A stretch of DNA of 64,000 bases from Sphingobacteriaceae bacterium DW12. Lineage in GTDB: Bacteria > Bacteroidota > Bacteroidia > Sphingobacteriales > Sphingobacteriaceae. The notes beneath the pieces are model-generated. The model was not told the origin of the DNA. It did no database searches and worked only from the letters and a program-made list of their open reading frames with translations. Position numbers and translations under genes: made by a program. Within the stretch, counting starts at the first letter, position 1; each line of letters begins with the position of its first letter. This document shows positions 8,440 to 18,310 of the stretch, piece after piece. The DNA is taken from positions 158,519 through 222,518 of the forward strand of contig JROE01000001.1 in assembly GCA_000783305.1 (NCBI GenBank). Reading direction: 5' to 3'.

Positions 8440-9540
8440 ATGATCAGTACATTACAGAAGCTCCAATCCGAATTGGCCCGTCTTTACGCCGCCGCCCCTT
8501 GCCTCTTACCGCAGGTGGTACAGTCGGTTGTAGGGTTGTGCCAGGCCAACAGGCAAGAAGCTATCAAAGCGCATAAAAAGTATCGCAATGAGAAGCGTGC
8601 CACGACCGCCTTTAGGCAATATCACCGCCTATTGATCACCATCTGTGATACCCTATACCGCCACACGACACAATGGGACCAAGCCCATCCCGAAGCCCTA
8701 TCGGCATTGGAATGCTTGCTTCAAGAGCAAGAACTGTTATTCAAAGAATATATAGACCCGGATGCCAAGCTGCCCCTACACTATCAGGCGCAGTTGGAGG
8801 ATCGGTTGCAGCAACAGCTTCCCGCTATCTTGGCCAAATTGGGGGCGAAAGGAATATCAAGTGCCTATCTACAGGAGATCAGCGCTGCCATGGATAGTCT
8901 TTTCCAAAAAGGTAAGCTCCCCGACCTCCGTTTTTATCATTACGACTATCTTCTCAAGTTGGTAAAAGCGTTGCAAGAACTTGCCGATGACAGGCGAGCC
9001 AAAAAATGGACCGAGCGCTTCATCCAGCAATTGATTGCCCACAACTTCAACCATATGGGCTTCTATAATCGCTGGTGCGAATATGTAGATCAGATCGTGA
9101 GCCAAATGGAGCCTTTTGCATCCAAGAAATACCTGCTCAGCTTACGCAGCCATTTGCGACGTGACGATCACGAGTTTAAAAGCGCCTACAACCGCGAGCG
9201 TGCATCCTTGCTCAGCTATATGCACGACTATGTCGAAAATAAGGTCAAGGATATCAAATCAGCCAATTGGGACAAGATCGATGGCGTGATCACCGGACTC
9301 AATTCGCAGCAGCTCGCCGTCATCTTTCACTACATCTATGACTCCGACATGCTGCTCTATCCTTCCAAGCGGACTGCTGCTGCAGCATTTTCAAACCACA
9401 TCAAGAGCAAGACCGGCAATCATATTTCTGTCAAGACCCTCCTCAAGATCGATAAACGGGAATTTTTGGGCGCTGCAGCCATCATCTACAAAAAATTCCA
9501 AAACATGGCCCTCAAGATCAAAAAGGACTACGACCTCTGA
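8440..9540 (+). CDS. Uncharacterised helical protein with RteC-like C-terminus
   Basis: A 366-aa soluble, Lys/Leu/Gln-rich, mostly helical protein without signal peptide or membrane segment. The last roughly 80 residues ('LNSQQLAVIFHYIYDSDMLL', then 'AAAFSNHIKSKTGNHISVKT') have the layout of the C-terminal domain of RteC, which regulates conjugative-transposon excision in Bacteroides. The N-terminal three quarters do not obviously match RteC. No other transfer genes are nearby, so a chromosomal role is as likely. The start is ATG 8440. The gene converges with the lipoprotein gene. Confidence 0.65.
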   Translation: MISTLQKLQSELARLYAAAPCLLPQVVQSVVGLCQANRQEAIKAHKKYRNEKRATTAFRQYHRLLITICDTLYRHTTQWDQAHPEALSALECLLQEQELLFKEYIDPDAKLPLHYQAQLEDRLQQQLPAILAKLGAKGISSAYLQEISAAMDSLFQKGKLPDLRFYHYDYLLKLVKALQELADDRRAKKWTERFIQQLIAHNFNHMGFYNRWCEYVDQIVSQMEPFASKKYLLSLRSHLRRDDHEFKSAYNRERASLLSYMHDYVENKVKDIKSANWDKIDGVITGLNSQQLAVIFHYIYDSDMLLYPSKRTAAAAFSNHIKSKTGNHISVKTLLKIDKREFLGAAAIIYKKFQNMALKIKKDYDL

Positions 9541-9585
9541 CTACGCTGGGGTAAGAGTAGAGGTCGCTCGACTGGCCCTATTAAG

Positions 9586-10203
9586 CTATTCCGCTGTCAC
9601 GATTTCTTCGCGTAGTACGGTCAGATCGATTTGATTGGCGTTAAGACCGTGGCAGAGCTCGATCCAGATATGCTCTTTGGGTGTACGAATCAAAAACTGC
9701 TTATATTTATATGGGCGGGGATCGTACATGTCCGAGACGTAGGCCGGATTTGTCTTTTCGATCAAATCTGAAGCCGATGCCGGAAGACCTCCCGTATAGA
9801 ATTCCACGCCTCCCAACTTTTCAATAGCCTTTTTGTATGCATTGACGACATACGTATCCTCAAAAACGTCGCCCTCTTGAAAGACGGCCGTATAGTAATA
9901 CTGCCCACTGACCTTCCGCACAAGGCTGTCGTTATAGAAAAAGTACTTTTCTTCCAGCGATTTCTGCTTTTCGCCTGCCTGTCGGTAGCCCGCCGGAGCC
10001 GATAGGTAGGGAAACTCCCCCACATCCTGCGTCGTGATAGGGATTTGTTCCAGGTTGAATCCGGAGACTATTGGATCGGTCGAATCCGATTTGACCTGCA
10101 GGGTATCTGCTTGAGCAGCATTTTGATTTTGGGGTTTATTGCTTTGATTACACGAGTTTAGGCCAATCAATACAGCAATCGATAGTATAGACGATATCTT
10201 CAT
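9586..10203 (-). CDS. Putative lipoprotein, 205 aa
   Basis: A type II signal sequence 'MKISSILSIAVLIGLNSC' has its lipobox Cys at residue 18, followed by an Asn/Gln/Ala-rich linker. The mature part has no recognised domain. Features include 'GEFPYLSAPAGYRQAGE' and 'VVNAYKKAIEKLGGVEFYTG', somewhat like the OmpA-associated DUF4892/'PG-interacting' lipoproteins, but this is not certain. It ends with 'IDLTVLREEIVTAE'. Probably on the periplasmic face of a membrane. Confidence 0.75.
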   Translation of the reverse strand: MKISSILSIAVLIGLNSCNQSNKPQNQNAAQADTLQVKSDSTDPIVSGFNLEQIPITTQDVGEFPYLSAPAGYRQAGEKQKSLEEKYFFYNDSLVRKVSGQYYYTAVFQEGDVFEDTYVVNAYKKAIEKLGGVEFYTGGLPASASDLIEKTNPAYVSDMYDPRPYKYKQFLIRTPKEHIWIELCHGLNANQIDLTVLREEIVTAE

Positions 10204-10586
10204 TTAGCGTTATCTTTTTAACCTGCCCAAATTAACCGTCCGATATGATGTCCATGTTTACAAATCGTTAATTATAGGTGAATTTGCCGTTTATTTTTAT
10301 TTAGGGGGGATTATCCCCCACTATCCCCTTTTCACCTCCGTTGTAATCGTTGAAAATCATTCGCTACATCCTCCCAAATGTACTTTTGCCAAGAATCCGT
10401 CCGCCGTTACTAGCATACACCTTTACCCCCTTTGTTAACAGCACACCTCCTCTATAGCCCTCTCGGCGTACCCAGCACTCTATAAACTACCCCTAAAATA
10501 CCTGCATTCTCCCCCTAATTTTGATCATAACCAGTGACGTAGTGATGAGCAACTAGAATATCTAACTCCTAATATCTAACTATAAA
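10204..10586. other. Divergent intergenic region
   Basis: It lies between the divergent lipoprotein and MauE-like genes. TAATTTTG (10516-10523) fits a -7 box for the MauE-like gene, but no TTG stands at the usual distance upstream. The stretch is C-rich and otherwise featureless. Confidence 0.4.
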
Positions 10587-11030
10587 ATGATGAATAAAAA
10601 GAACATATTACAGGTCATAACCATCGTATTGCTAGCACTTTGGATACCTTCTGTGTTGGATAAGCTGGTACACTTTACAACATTCAAGCATGCTGTCCTT
10701 AGGCAACATTTTCCCCACACACTGGCCTATATCGTCAGCTATGCTATACCTGTACTAGAAGCCGTTGTTGTCTTCCTTCTCGTCTGGCCTCGTTATCGTA
10801 GGTGGGGCTTTGCATTATCCACCTTATTGATGGCTGTTTTTACAGGCTATATAGGGCTAGCGTTATCGGGGGCTTGGGGCAAAATTCCTTGCGGATGTGG
10901 CTCCATCATTTCAGGGATGAGCTGGGCCCAGCACCTTTGGTTCAATCTATTTTTCCTAATCGTCAGTATCATAGGCCTATCCATTAGCAAATTTGATTCG
11001 AAACCAAGCCGTGTGCTCCATCCAGAATAA
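10587..11030 (+). CDS. MauE/DoxX-like redox-associated membrane protein
   Basis: Four hydrophobic segments in 147 aa: near residues 6-24, 46-66, 72-92 and 113-134. A 'PCGCGSIISGMSWAQHLWFN' motif carries a vicinal Cys pair between helices 3 and 4, typical of the MauE/methylamine-utilisation-like inner-membrane family in Bacteroidota. These are thought to handle thiol/disulfide exchange; that role is inferred from the family. It is paired with a DUF6520 gene 175 bp downstream, a recurrent combination in Sphingobacteriaceae. ATG at 10587 or 10590. Confidence 0.85.
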   Translation: MMNKKNILQVITIVLLALWIPSVLDKLVHFTTFKHAVLRQHFPHTLAYIVSYAIPVLEAVVVFLLVWPRYRRWGFALSTLLMAVFTGYIGLALSGAWGKIPCGCGSIISGMSWAQHLWFNLFFLIVSIIGLSISKFDSKPSRVLHPE

Positions 11031-11204
11031 CCGTCAGATATACAGCGGACTTTGGGCTCTAGGTCAGTCCAGATGAAGGGCGTGTCGGCCAGAAGACTCT
11101 TTTTAGCCTTCCCTATACAGCATCAATGGCTACGTACAGAAAAATCGATCGCTGGAAAAGGGTAAAACAAATCATTTAAATACAAACATTCAAATCTAAA
11201 GATT

Positions 11205-11522
11205 ATGAGAACGTTAGCAATTATCAAAAAAAATGCAATGGCCTTGGTAGCCTTGGCCATTGCAGCAGCCAGTTATGGCTTAATGTCGTTTGGAACAACA
11301 GCGTCAACCCAATGGTATGAGGCGTCCTATGATGCCACAGAAGGCAAACATCGCATAGGCAATCTCATAGGCCCTTCACTACCTGCCGGAGATTGCCAAA
11401 CCGCCCTTGAAAAAGAGTTTACGTGCGCAGTCAACTATGATGGTGATGGCTCCGTTGAATTCGTCGAGGATATCCCTGGCGCTTACGATGTCGCCACCAG
11501 CGATACCGAACCCGCCAATTAA
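11205..11522 (+). CDS. DUF6520-family small exported protein
   Basis: 105 aa: a positively charged N-terminus and a hydrophobic segment ('MALVALAIAAASYGLMSFG'), then a short acidic tail with two cysteines ('GDCQTALEKEFTCAVN'). This matches the small DUF6520 proteins found in tandem or next to MauE-like genes in Bacteroidota. The partner gene lies upstream. A hairpin terminator follows. The function is unknown; the two Cys may be substrates of the neighbouring redox membrane protein (inference). Confidence 0.8.
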   Translation: MRTLAIIKKNAMALVALAIAAASYGLMSFGTTASTQWYEASYDATEGKHRIGNLIGPSLPAGDCQTALEKEFTCAVNYDGDGSVEFVEDIPGAYDVATSDTEPAN

Positions 11523-11547
11523 GGACGACTGAAACTTTCAATACGAT

Positions 11548-11578
11548 GGAGGCTTGCACCAAGCGAGCCTCCTCTATT
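11548..11578 (+). terminator. Hairpin terminator after the DUF6520 gene
   Basis: Stem GGAGGCT/AGCCTCC (11548-11554/11566-11572) is followed by a short T-rich tract, directly before the end of the convergent SusD gene. Confidence 0.6.
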
Positions 11579-11582
11579 TCCA

Positions 11583-12968
11583 TTATCTCTCATTCTGTTC
11601 GTATCCACCTAGCGTTATGGCGTTGGATGGTATGGGCCACGTCCATTTTGCACTCCCTACGGGAAGTTGATACTCTTCATTTCCCAGTTTTCGACGGATG
11701 GAGGTCGCCGTCTCTGGTGTTTTGTTCAATCGGCGAAGCTCACTCCATCTCCGCCCTCTGAACACCAACTCTTTACGGCGTTCTACCCGTATTTTCTCCA
11801 ATAGAGCCCCATTACTGATATCCGATGCTATTTTCGGAGCGTTGCCACTAGTATAGCGATGCGTATACAGTCGATTCAAATCCTCGATTGCTCCTTCCCG
11901 ATTCCCGAGCCTCGTCCTGCTTTCGGCGCGGATCAGCAAAAGCTCAGCCGTGGTGATCCCACAGAAAAATCCATCCGGTTGTCCAAAATAGAGCGGTTTG
12001 GGCACTATACGGCTGCCATTGGTCGTAAAATATGCCCGCTTTCTCAAATCGGTGCTTTCATACATCCCATATAGCGTACTATCTACCGTCAGCCGTGCAT
12101 TGGCCAATATGGCCATATATCCCATAGAGCTATAGAATACAATTTCTGGATTGCCCTGCCCATAAAGCGGAAATGGAGATGCCAAGCCCACGTCTACCGT
12201 ATTATAATCGATGAGGGCAGCATGTATCCTCAACGCACTATCCGCATAGATGGCCGCATTTTCGTATATTTCCATTTGATGGTATACCATGGCAAGTGCG
12301 CCAAGGGCAGCTACTTTAGAAGGCCTCGTATTCAATTCTGCCGTTAAGGGCAATAGCCCGTTGGCCTCTCGCAAATCGTCCAAGATAAATCGATAGGTGT
12401 CACCGACGGTAGCTCTCGGAAAATGTTTGTTGATATTTGGACTGGTGCGCAGGGGCATGCCTAAATCCTTATCGGCCGTTTTCGCATCGTATTGCTTGCA
12501 GAATAGCTGTGCTAACTTAAAATAGGTCAACGCCCGCAAAAAGTACCCCGACCCCAATACCGTATGATGAAAGCTAGCGTCCCTTGCTGGATATTCCATG
12601 TCCCGGACCCCCTCTATCACAAAGTTTGTCAGCAGGATCTTTTCAAATCCATTGTTCCAATCGATACTCCTAGATTCTTCAAACACCTCATCCGCCCATA
12701 CATAGGCATTTTTTTGTACGGGATCGGATAGTCCCTCCCATTGCGTCTGCGCGATATAGTAATCGTCGCTTCCCACTTCGCCCAATACCGGGTACATGTT
12801 GTTCATTTTGTTATGCTCCAGGATCATCTGATAATCCTTTAACGACACGGGAATTACCTGTGATTTGTCCCTTTTTTCCTCCAGATAGTCCTTCATACAG
12901 CCCGATAGGGCCATCGTCGTACCTACCATACAGAGATAGGTTATTATTTGTCTTTTCATAATGCTCAT
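11583..12968 (-). CDS. RagB/SusD-family nutrient-binding outer-membrane lipoprotein
   Basis: 461 aa. Lipoprotein signal 'MKRQIITYLCMVGTTMALSG' with Cys in 'LSGCMKDYLEEK', then the SusD fold. Marks are 'YFLRALTYFKLAQLFCKQYD', 'RATVGDTYRFILDDLREANG', 'ALGALAMVYHQMEIYENAAI' (TPR helices) and the C-terminal 'ERRKELVFRGRRWSELRRLN'. The start at 12968 overlaps the SusC stop as ATGA, implying translational coupling; a second Met follows three codons later at 12959. SusD lids the SusC barrel and captures substrate at the surface. It is somewhat short for the family. It is the last gene of the TlpA-SusC-SusD operon. Confidence 0.93.
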   Translation of the reverse strand: MSIMKRQIITYLCMVGTTMALSGCMKDYLEEKRDKSQVIPVSLKDYQMILEHNKMNNMYPVLGEVGSDDYYIAQTQWEGLSDPVQKNAYVWADEVFEESRSIDWNNGFEKILLTNFVIEGVRDMEYPARDASFHHTVLGSGYFLRALTYFKLAQLFCKQYDAKTADKDLGMPLRTSPNINKHFPRATVGDTYRFILDDLREANGLLPLTAELNTRPSKVAALGALAMVYHQMEIYENAAIYADSALRIHAALIDYNTVDVGLASPFPLYGQGNPEIVFYSSMGYMAILANARLTVDSTLYGMYESTDLRKRAYFTTNGSRIVPKPLYFGQPDGFFCGITTAELLLIRAESRTRLGNREGAIEDLNRLYTHRYTSGNAPKIASDISNGALLEKIRVERRKELVFRGRRWSELRRLNKTPETATSIRRKLGNEEYQLPVGSAKWTWPIPSNAITLGGYEQNER

Positions 12969-15900
12969 AACTGAATCTGTAATCCGATTGAAAATTGAAT
13001 TGGACGTGGGTACAATGCTCGGACATCCGGATCGATGGCTTGACGGGTTCTTTTCCAAAGGATACCCACGTTCTTGGCGTATCCCACAAACTGTAATTGA
13101 CTGATGCCTAGGCGTCCCAGATAGCGACTGGGTATCCGATAGGCTATATTGATGTCCTGCAGCCTGATATGGTCGCTGCTTTCTACTGCCGCTTCACTAT
13201 AGATATAGGCTTGGTCTCGTCGAGTATTGCTTGCCGATGGCATAGAAGGGACATCGGTGTACCTTTCGTCACCCGGCTGTTGCCATCTGGATAGGTATTC
13301 GATATTCGTGGTCTTTGTATTGCCAAATAGACTGCCGTAGTTCAAGCTTTCTCGCCGAAATACGGCACCGAATTTAAAGGTCACGTTCATATCCAAGGTC
13401 AAGCTGCCCCACTGCACGGTATTGCGTACCGCTCCAATATGTGTAGGCATGGTTACTCCGGATCGCAGCAGGTCGTCCACGGTCAGTTCGTTGAAAAAGC
13501 GGTTATAATCCATACCTAATGTACCATCCACCATGACCAATGGTGCACCAGTACCGGGATCCAATCCATACCACGGCAGGGCATACACTTGATCGATTGG
13601 GTTCCCGACCAACAATGGTCGGGAGGCGACCGAGCCAAATAGATCTACACCCTTGGGGGCGGCCGGATTGTGGAAGTTGGTAACTTTATTGTTCACGATA
13701 TTCAATATGTAGTGGGTATCCCACTTGACCCGCCCACGGGTGTGGGCAACCCGTAGCGCTATATCTAGGCCTTTGGTCATCAGATCGGCATAGTTCCGTC
13801 GATTGTCCAGATTGTAACCAATTACGGCCGGTATTATCCCTACCGTAGGGTCAAATACATCTTCCCCGATCAAGTCCTTCGCTTTCTTTTGGTACCACTC
13901 AAGGCTCAAAGCAAGTCTATTTTTCAAGATAGCGATATCGGCCCCTAGATTGATGGTGTTGATCTGCTCCCAACTCAGGTCGGGATTGCCCACACTGCCC
14001 AATAGGGCCATTGGCATACCCGTAGTCGCGTTGTTGAAGCCATAGGACACATATGGAGTTGCTGATAGCGAGCTCACGATATTGCCATTGGCTCCATAGG
14101 TAGCCCGTAGCTTGACCCTATCGACCCAATCGATCTGAAAAAACGATTCTTCGGCCAGGTTCCATGCGAGGCCCGAAGACCATAGTGGCACCCCCTTTTG
14201 ATTGAAATCCACACCGAAGATATTGGAGGCATCCCATCTGATACTGGCCGAGGCGAGGTATCTACGGTCAAAGGAATAGCCCATATTGGCATAATAGGAT
14301 ACGAATCGATCCGTGACAGACCTGCCCGCGGTATTTCCCGTATTGATGAGGCTTGCACTCTGTCTCGGTCTTGTCGGGTAGCCCGATGTAAAATCCATGC
14401 GATCGATATGCGTGAGCACATCATCGTCATAGCCATACAACCGGGACGAACCCAAGCCCACATTCCGCTCTTGTCGGATTTCGAATCCCGCCAGTCCATT
14501 CAGGCTGTGCTTAGACCAGTCCTTTGTGTAGCTTAGTTGGGCCCTACCATAATGAGCCTGCAACGTACTGGATGATCGATCCAGTATACCCCCTTCCGGA
14601 ACGATCTGTCTGCCATCCAATTGCGTAAACTGATTGACCAAATGCCTCACGTAGTAACTGTCCGCAAGGTAATGCTGCCTATCGTTGGAAATGGAATTCT
14701 GGTACTGGTGCCGTGCCTCCACCTTTAGTCCCGCCACGACCTTGTACTCGACATGGGTATTCAGGCGTACCTCTTGACTCGTCGACGTATTGTCCACCAA
14801 TCCGAGCTCCTCTAGCGGTCTATATTGCCAATCCAGCAAACCATCTTGTAGGGCCCGCTCGGTATAGGTTATCCTGTTGTTCTTCACTAGCGGCAGCGCA
14901 TCCCCATTTTTATCGGCTAGTCGGCCATAGACATAAGGATCCGTCATGCTTGCCGGGGACAGGGACGTGAGGCCGATTCCGTTGGCTTGGCCTTTGGTCA
15001 AAGCGTAGTGGAATGCCGCCCCGACGGTAAGCCGATCCGTGGGCCTAAAATCCATCTTGCTACTCGTCGTTAACCGACTAGATCGATTGCCGACAAGCGG
15101 GCCTTGATCCCGATCGAATCCACCAGAGAGGTAGTAGGAATAACGATCGCTGCCTCCCCGAGCACTCAGCGCATATTGCTGGCTTATCTTGCTCCTGTAG
15201 AGATATCGTGCGGCCTCTTCCCTAATATCCCCTTCTTTCAGATTGGCCAGCATCTGCTCCGCCTGGACCTCATCAATACGGCCTTCGCTCTGGGCAATCA
15301 GCACTTCTACCGCCGGAGGTAAGGCTGTCCAATCGTTTTTTTGATATCTACCCATCTCAAACAGCTTTCTTTCCAATTCTATTGCCTCTGTCGGTGGGAG
15401 AAATATCCGCGAGTATAACAAATCCGGCTTTTGGGCTATGGTGGTATTCAACACGCCTTCCAACCTCGTCTTAGATTGCCCGGCTCCGTTTTTGGTATTG
15501 ATCACGATCACGCCATTCCCTGCCCTAGCTCCCCATATGGAAGCTGCGGCCGCGTCTTTCAATATCGTTATGTTCAATACGTCATTGGGATTGATATTCC
15601 GGATATCGCCTTCATATGGGAAGTTATCTACCACTATCAGTGGCTCCGTGGTGCCCCTGATGGTGCCGATGCCCCTTACCCTTAGGTTGACATTCGAAGA
15701 AGGCTCCCCTCGCGAAGAGGTAGAAGGGAGTTCAAATGCTACGCCATTGGCCACACCTTCTAGTCTACTGAGTATATCTTGGCCAAAACTACGTTGGATC
15801 AGCTTTTGGTCGATGCTCGTAAACGAGCCTGTAGACCTTTCTTTAGGAAGGGTTTGATACCCTGTGTACACCATTACCTCCTCTATCTCATGCATAGCAG

Positions 15901-16180
15901 GCCTGAGGTGTATGGTCTTCGTCCCGTTGCGCTCGGTGAGTATTATCTTCACGCGATGATAGCCAACAGCATGCACCGACAGCGTATCCGGAAGGGTATT
16001 TACAGCTATTGAAAACCTTCCCGTCTCATCTGTCATTGCTTCGGTGCCACTGCTGAGCATCTTGAGTGAGGCAAAAGCAATCGGATTTGAACTTTCAGAT
16101 GATATGACAACACCATTTATCTGTGCATCAGCTATTATATGGTTAATCAATAGCAGCATTAAAAAGACAGCGTACTTCAT
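12965..16180 (-). CDS. SusC/RagA-family TonB-linked outer-membrane transporter
   Basis: 1071 aa. Signal peptide MKYAVFLMLLLINHIIADAQ, then the carboxypeptidase-regulatory-like domain ('INGVVISSESSNPIAFASLK'). The SusC signature/plug follows ('VRGIGTIRGTTEPLIVVDNF', 'LNITILKDAAAASIWGARAG'), then a 22-stranded-type barrel ending 'RPIQFSIGLQIQL'. There is no STN domain, fitting the absence of a FecI/FecR pair here. The start at 16180 overlaps the stop of the TlpA-like gene by ATGA. Uptake substrate unknown; operons pairing SusCD with thioredoxin-like proteins lack glycosidases, so a peptide or metal-linked substrate is possible (inference). Confidence 0.95.
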   Translation of the reverse strand: MKYAVFLMLLLINHIIADAQINGVVISSESSNPIAFASLKMLSSGTEAMTDETGRFSIAVNTLPDTLSVHAVGYHRVKIILTERNGTKTIHLRPAMHEIEEVMVYTGYQTLPKERSTGSFTSIDQKLIQRSFGQDILSRLEGVANGVAFELPSTSSRGEPSSNVNLRVRGIGTIRGTTEPLIVVDNFPYEGDIRNINPNDVLNITILKDAAAASIWGARAGNGVIVINTKNGAGQSKTRLEGVLNTTIAQKPDLLYSRIFLPPTEAIELERKLFEMGRYQKNDWTALPPAVEVLIAQSEGRIDEVQAEQMLANLKEGDIREEAARYLYRSKISQQYALSARGGSDRYSYYLSGGFDRDQGPLVGNRSSRLTTSSKMDFRPTDRLTVGAAFHYALTKGQANGIGLTSLSPASMTDPYVYGRLADKNGDALPLVKNNRITYTERALQDGLLDWQYRPLEELGLVDNTSTSQEVRLNTHVEYKVVAGLKVEARHQYQNSISNDRQHYLADSYYVRHLVNQFTQLDGRQIVPEGGILDRSSSTLQAHYGRAQLSYTKDWSKHSLNGLAGFEIRQERNVGLGSSRLYGYDDDVLTHIDRMDFTSGYPTRPRQSASLINTGNTAGRSVTDRFVSYYANMGYSFDRRYLASASIRWDASNIFGVDFNQKGVPLWSSGLAWNLAEESFFQIDWVDRVKLRATYGANGNIVSSLSATPYVSYGFNNATTGMPMALLGSVGNPDLSWEQINTINLGADIAILKNRLALSLEWYQKKAKDLIGEDVFDPTVGIIPAVIGYNLDNRRNYADLMTKGLDIALRVAHTRGRVKWDTHYILNIVNNKVTNFHNPAAPKGVDLFGSVASRPLLVGNPIDQVYALPWYGLDPGTGAPLVMVDGTLGMDYNRFFNELTVDDLLRSGVTMPTHIGAVRNTVQWGSLTLDMNVTFKFGAVFRRESLNYGSLFGNTKTTNIEYLSRWQQPGDERYTDVPSMPSASNTRRDQAYIYSEAAVESSDHIRLQDINIAYRIPSRYLGRLGISQLQFVGYAKNVGILWKRTRQAIDPDVRALYPRPIQFSIGLQIQL

Positions 16181-16818
16181 TCGGCACCCCTCCTTCCATG
16201 CGTCCATTCCATATTGATAGGGATATGCTCCGTGTGGCCTTTTAGGATATTTAAGATATCCATGGCTCCATAGTCCTGTGTCCCTGTAATGGTCAATAAT
16301 CTGTTGTCGTATATCCAGACCAACCGACTGACGACATCCCGATCGAAAAAGAGGTCGTTCAACATATAGGCATCTTCTCCTACTATCGATGAGCACACCC
16401 AATCCCTTTTTTTCATAAATGGATCAGCTTTGTAGGCATGATCGATATGGACAGCCAAAAAGCCCACTTGCTGTTCCATGGATTGGCTAATTCCCTCCCA
16501 TTTGTCGATGGACTTGACACATGGTGCGCACCATGTCGCCCAGAAGTCCAATACGATCAGTTTTTTGTGGCGGTAGTCGTTCAGGGTGACCACTTCCTTA
16601 CCCGCTGGGTGATTCACCACCTGCAAGGGCATGTGCCACAGCGCTTCCGGAATGGTATCCCCAATCTGCAATGGCCAGATAGCCATAGGCCCATTCGCTG
16701 CCCGTTGGTTGCCGGGCAGCTCCTGAGCTGAAACATTGAACATAAACACTATCGTAAACAGCTGTACCAACACCATCAGCCATCTGCTATAAGCGATCAG
16801 CTTTTTCCTATACGTCAT
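16177..16818 (-). CDS. TlpA-like periplasmic thiol-disulfide oxidoreductase
   Basis: The thioredoxin fold has the active site FWATWCAPCVKSI and the preceding 'KKLIVLDFWATW' strand, typical of TlpA/ResA proteins acting in the periplasm. A signal-type N-terminus begins MTYRKKLIAYSRWLMVLVQL and ends VSAQ, which sets the start at 16818; ATG 16776 is an alternative. The frame stays open about 600 codons further upstream, but that part is compositionally odd and repeat-rich (see the repeat entry), so it is excluded. The stop overlaps the SusC start (ATGA). Confidence 0.82.
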   Translation of the reverse strand: MTYRKKLIAYSRWLMVLVQLFTIVFMFNVSAQELPGNQRAANGPMAIWPLQIGDTIPEALWHMPLQVVNHPAGKEVVTLNDYRHKKLIVLDFWATWCAPCVKSIDKWEGISQSMEQQVGFLAVHIDHAYKADPFMKKRDWVCSSIVGEDAYMLNDLFFDRDVVSRLVWIYDNRLLTITGTQDYGAMDILNILKGHTEHIPINMEWTHGRRGAE

Positions 16819-17780
16819 CAGCTTCTTTATCCTTATCCCAAGCAGCAAGCCCGCCATCATCATTCTTAATGTAAAACTTCTCTTATCACTAGACAAACCA
16901 TTAGTTTCTTGACCATTAACAGAAAGTATCAATTTCTTGCAGCATGCGATCAGTAATTTGCAGTACACTATCCGGCATCTGCTTTGCGCGATCAGTACTT
17001 TGCAATAGATGATCAAGATTTTGCGATAGGCACCCAGCAGCAAGCCGTAGACCTTGGGCATTCTTCGTTTGAGCGTAGGCAATAGGCGGCGTACCATAGC
17101 CTTTATACCATTTCCTGTCCTCCGAAGCCTATAAGCGATATGCCACTGACCATTCCTGATAAGCCTTTTCTCATAATTCTCAATCGACTTGGCGTCCCGA
17201 TTACCTAGGCTATTACAATCTACCTCTCTCTTTAATGACCTTGGGCGATATCGCATTAAGAAATTGTGATGGAAGCCCCTGAAAGTAAAACTATGACACC
17301 TATGTTCGCAGTCACTATCCTCCAATCTACCTTGGGCTATTTGCCACAAATTACAACCTCGTTGAATTAAGCCATTTAGAGCCCTTTTAAGCGATGATAA
17401 AACTCCATGCAACATCAACCTCGCTCGCTGTAACACAGCGCCGCAAATCACCTGTAAATGCGTCGGTTTCAAAAGTATTATCCTACCTCCCTTTACAGGA
17501 TTATTTTTTCCCTCATTGCGAGAAGGTACGACGTAATCCCTGACCTTCGTCTCTGCAACAGAAGCTTCTCTATCCTCCGGCAGCCAAGATAGCGCAGTAT
17601 GCTCCTTGATACCCATCTTATCCACAATCCACTTACCAGCAGCTCGTAGATGTCCGGTACCTCTTTGGTAGCTCTTTAGTACCTTCTTGGTGAATCTCCA
17701 GTACCTCTGCAGTACCTTTTCGGTACCTTTCCCGTGAACTAACCGTACACCCTTGGTGTATCCTTGGTGGACTATCGGTA

Positions 17781-17945
17781 GGTTTGTCCTATACTCATCG
17801 GAGGCTTGTTGCAGGCTCAAACCAGTGTATAGATAGTCTATAGAAAGGCTCATCCTATAGTCATCGTAGGCTTGAGCTAGGCTCATCCTATAGTCATCGC
17901 AGGCTTGAGCAAGGCTTATCCTATAGTCATCGCAGGCTTGAGCTA
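17781..17945. repeat. 33-bp tandem repeat, five units
   Basis: Three near-identical 33-bp units begin at 17847, 17880 and 17913 (core CCTATAGTCATCG and AGGCTTGAGC). Two diverged units lie at 17781-17813 and 17814-17846. The 33-bp period keeps frame; the repeated peptide is SLAQACDDYRM. Confidence 0.9.
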
Positions 17946-18269
17946 GGCTCACCCCTATTTTTCCTCTCTTTTTCGGACATTCTTCGGAAGTTATTCGCCC
18001 CCGCTTCGGAGCTTTACTACCTTCCGACCACCTTATTACTACCTTATCCTCACCTTTATCGTGGTGACGAGGTAATGATTTGGTTATGCAAAGGTTAAGC
18101 TGAGGTGGTCGAGCACCGAATAATGGACGAACAAAGGGCGAAGTTGGTAGGAAAGCAAATTGTCCCAGTCCCTTATTGTTTGTTTGGGGTTCTTTTGCTG
18201 TTCCTTTACCATTTGTCTGCCCTTTCTTTAGCCTTTCTAGGGTATTTGTTCGGTCTTTGTTCACTCCTT

Positions 18270-18310
18270 CTTCGAATCGGCTTCGAGTCGGCTTCGAATC
18301 GGCTTCGAGA
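18270..18310. repeat. 11-bp tandem repeat, about four units
   Basis: CTTCGAATCGG/CTTCGAGTCGG units at 18270, 18281 and 18292 and a partial one at 18303. The 11-bp period is not a multiple of three, which argues against selection on a protein. Confidence 0.85.

Noticed and set aside
17781..17945. CRISPR array
   Set aside because: The 33-bp units are contiguous with no spacers, and no cas genes are present.
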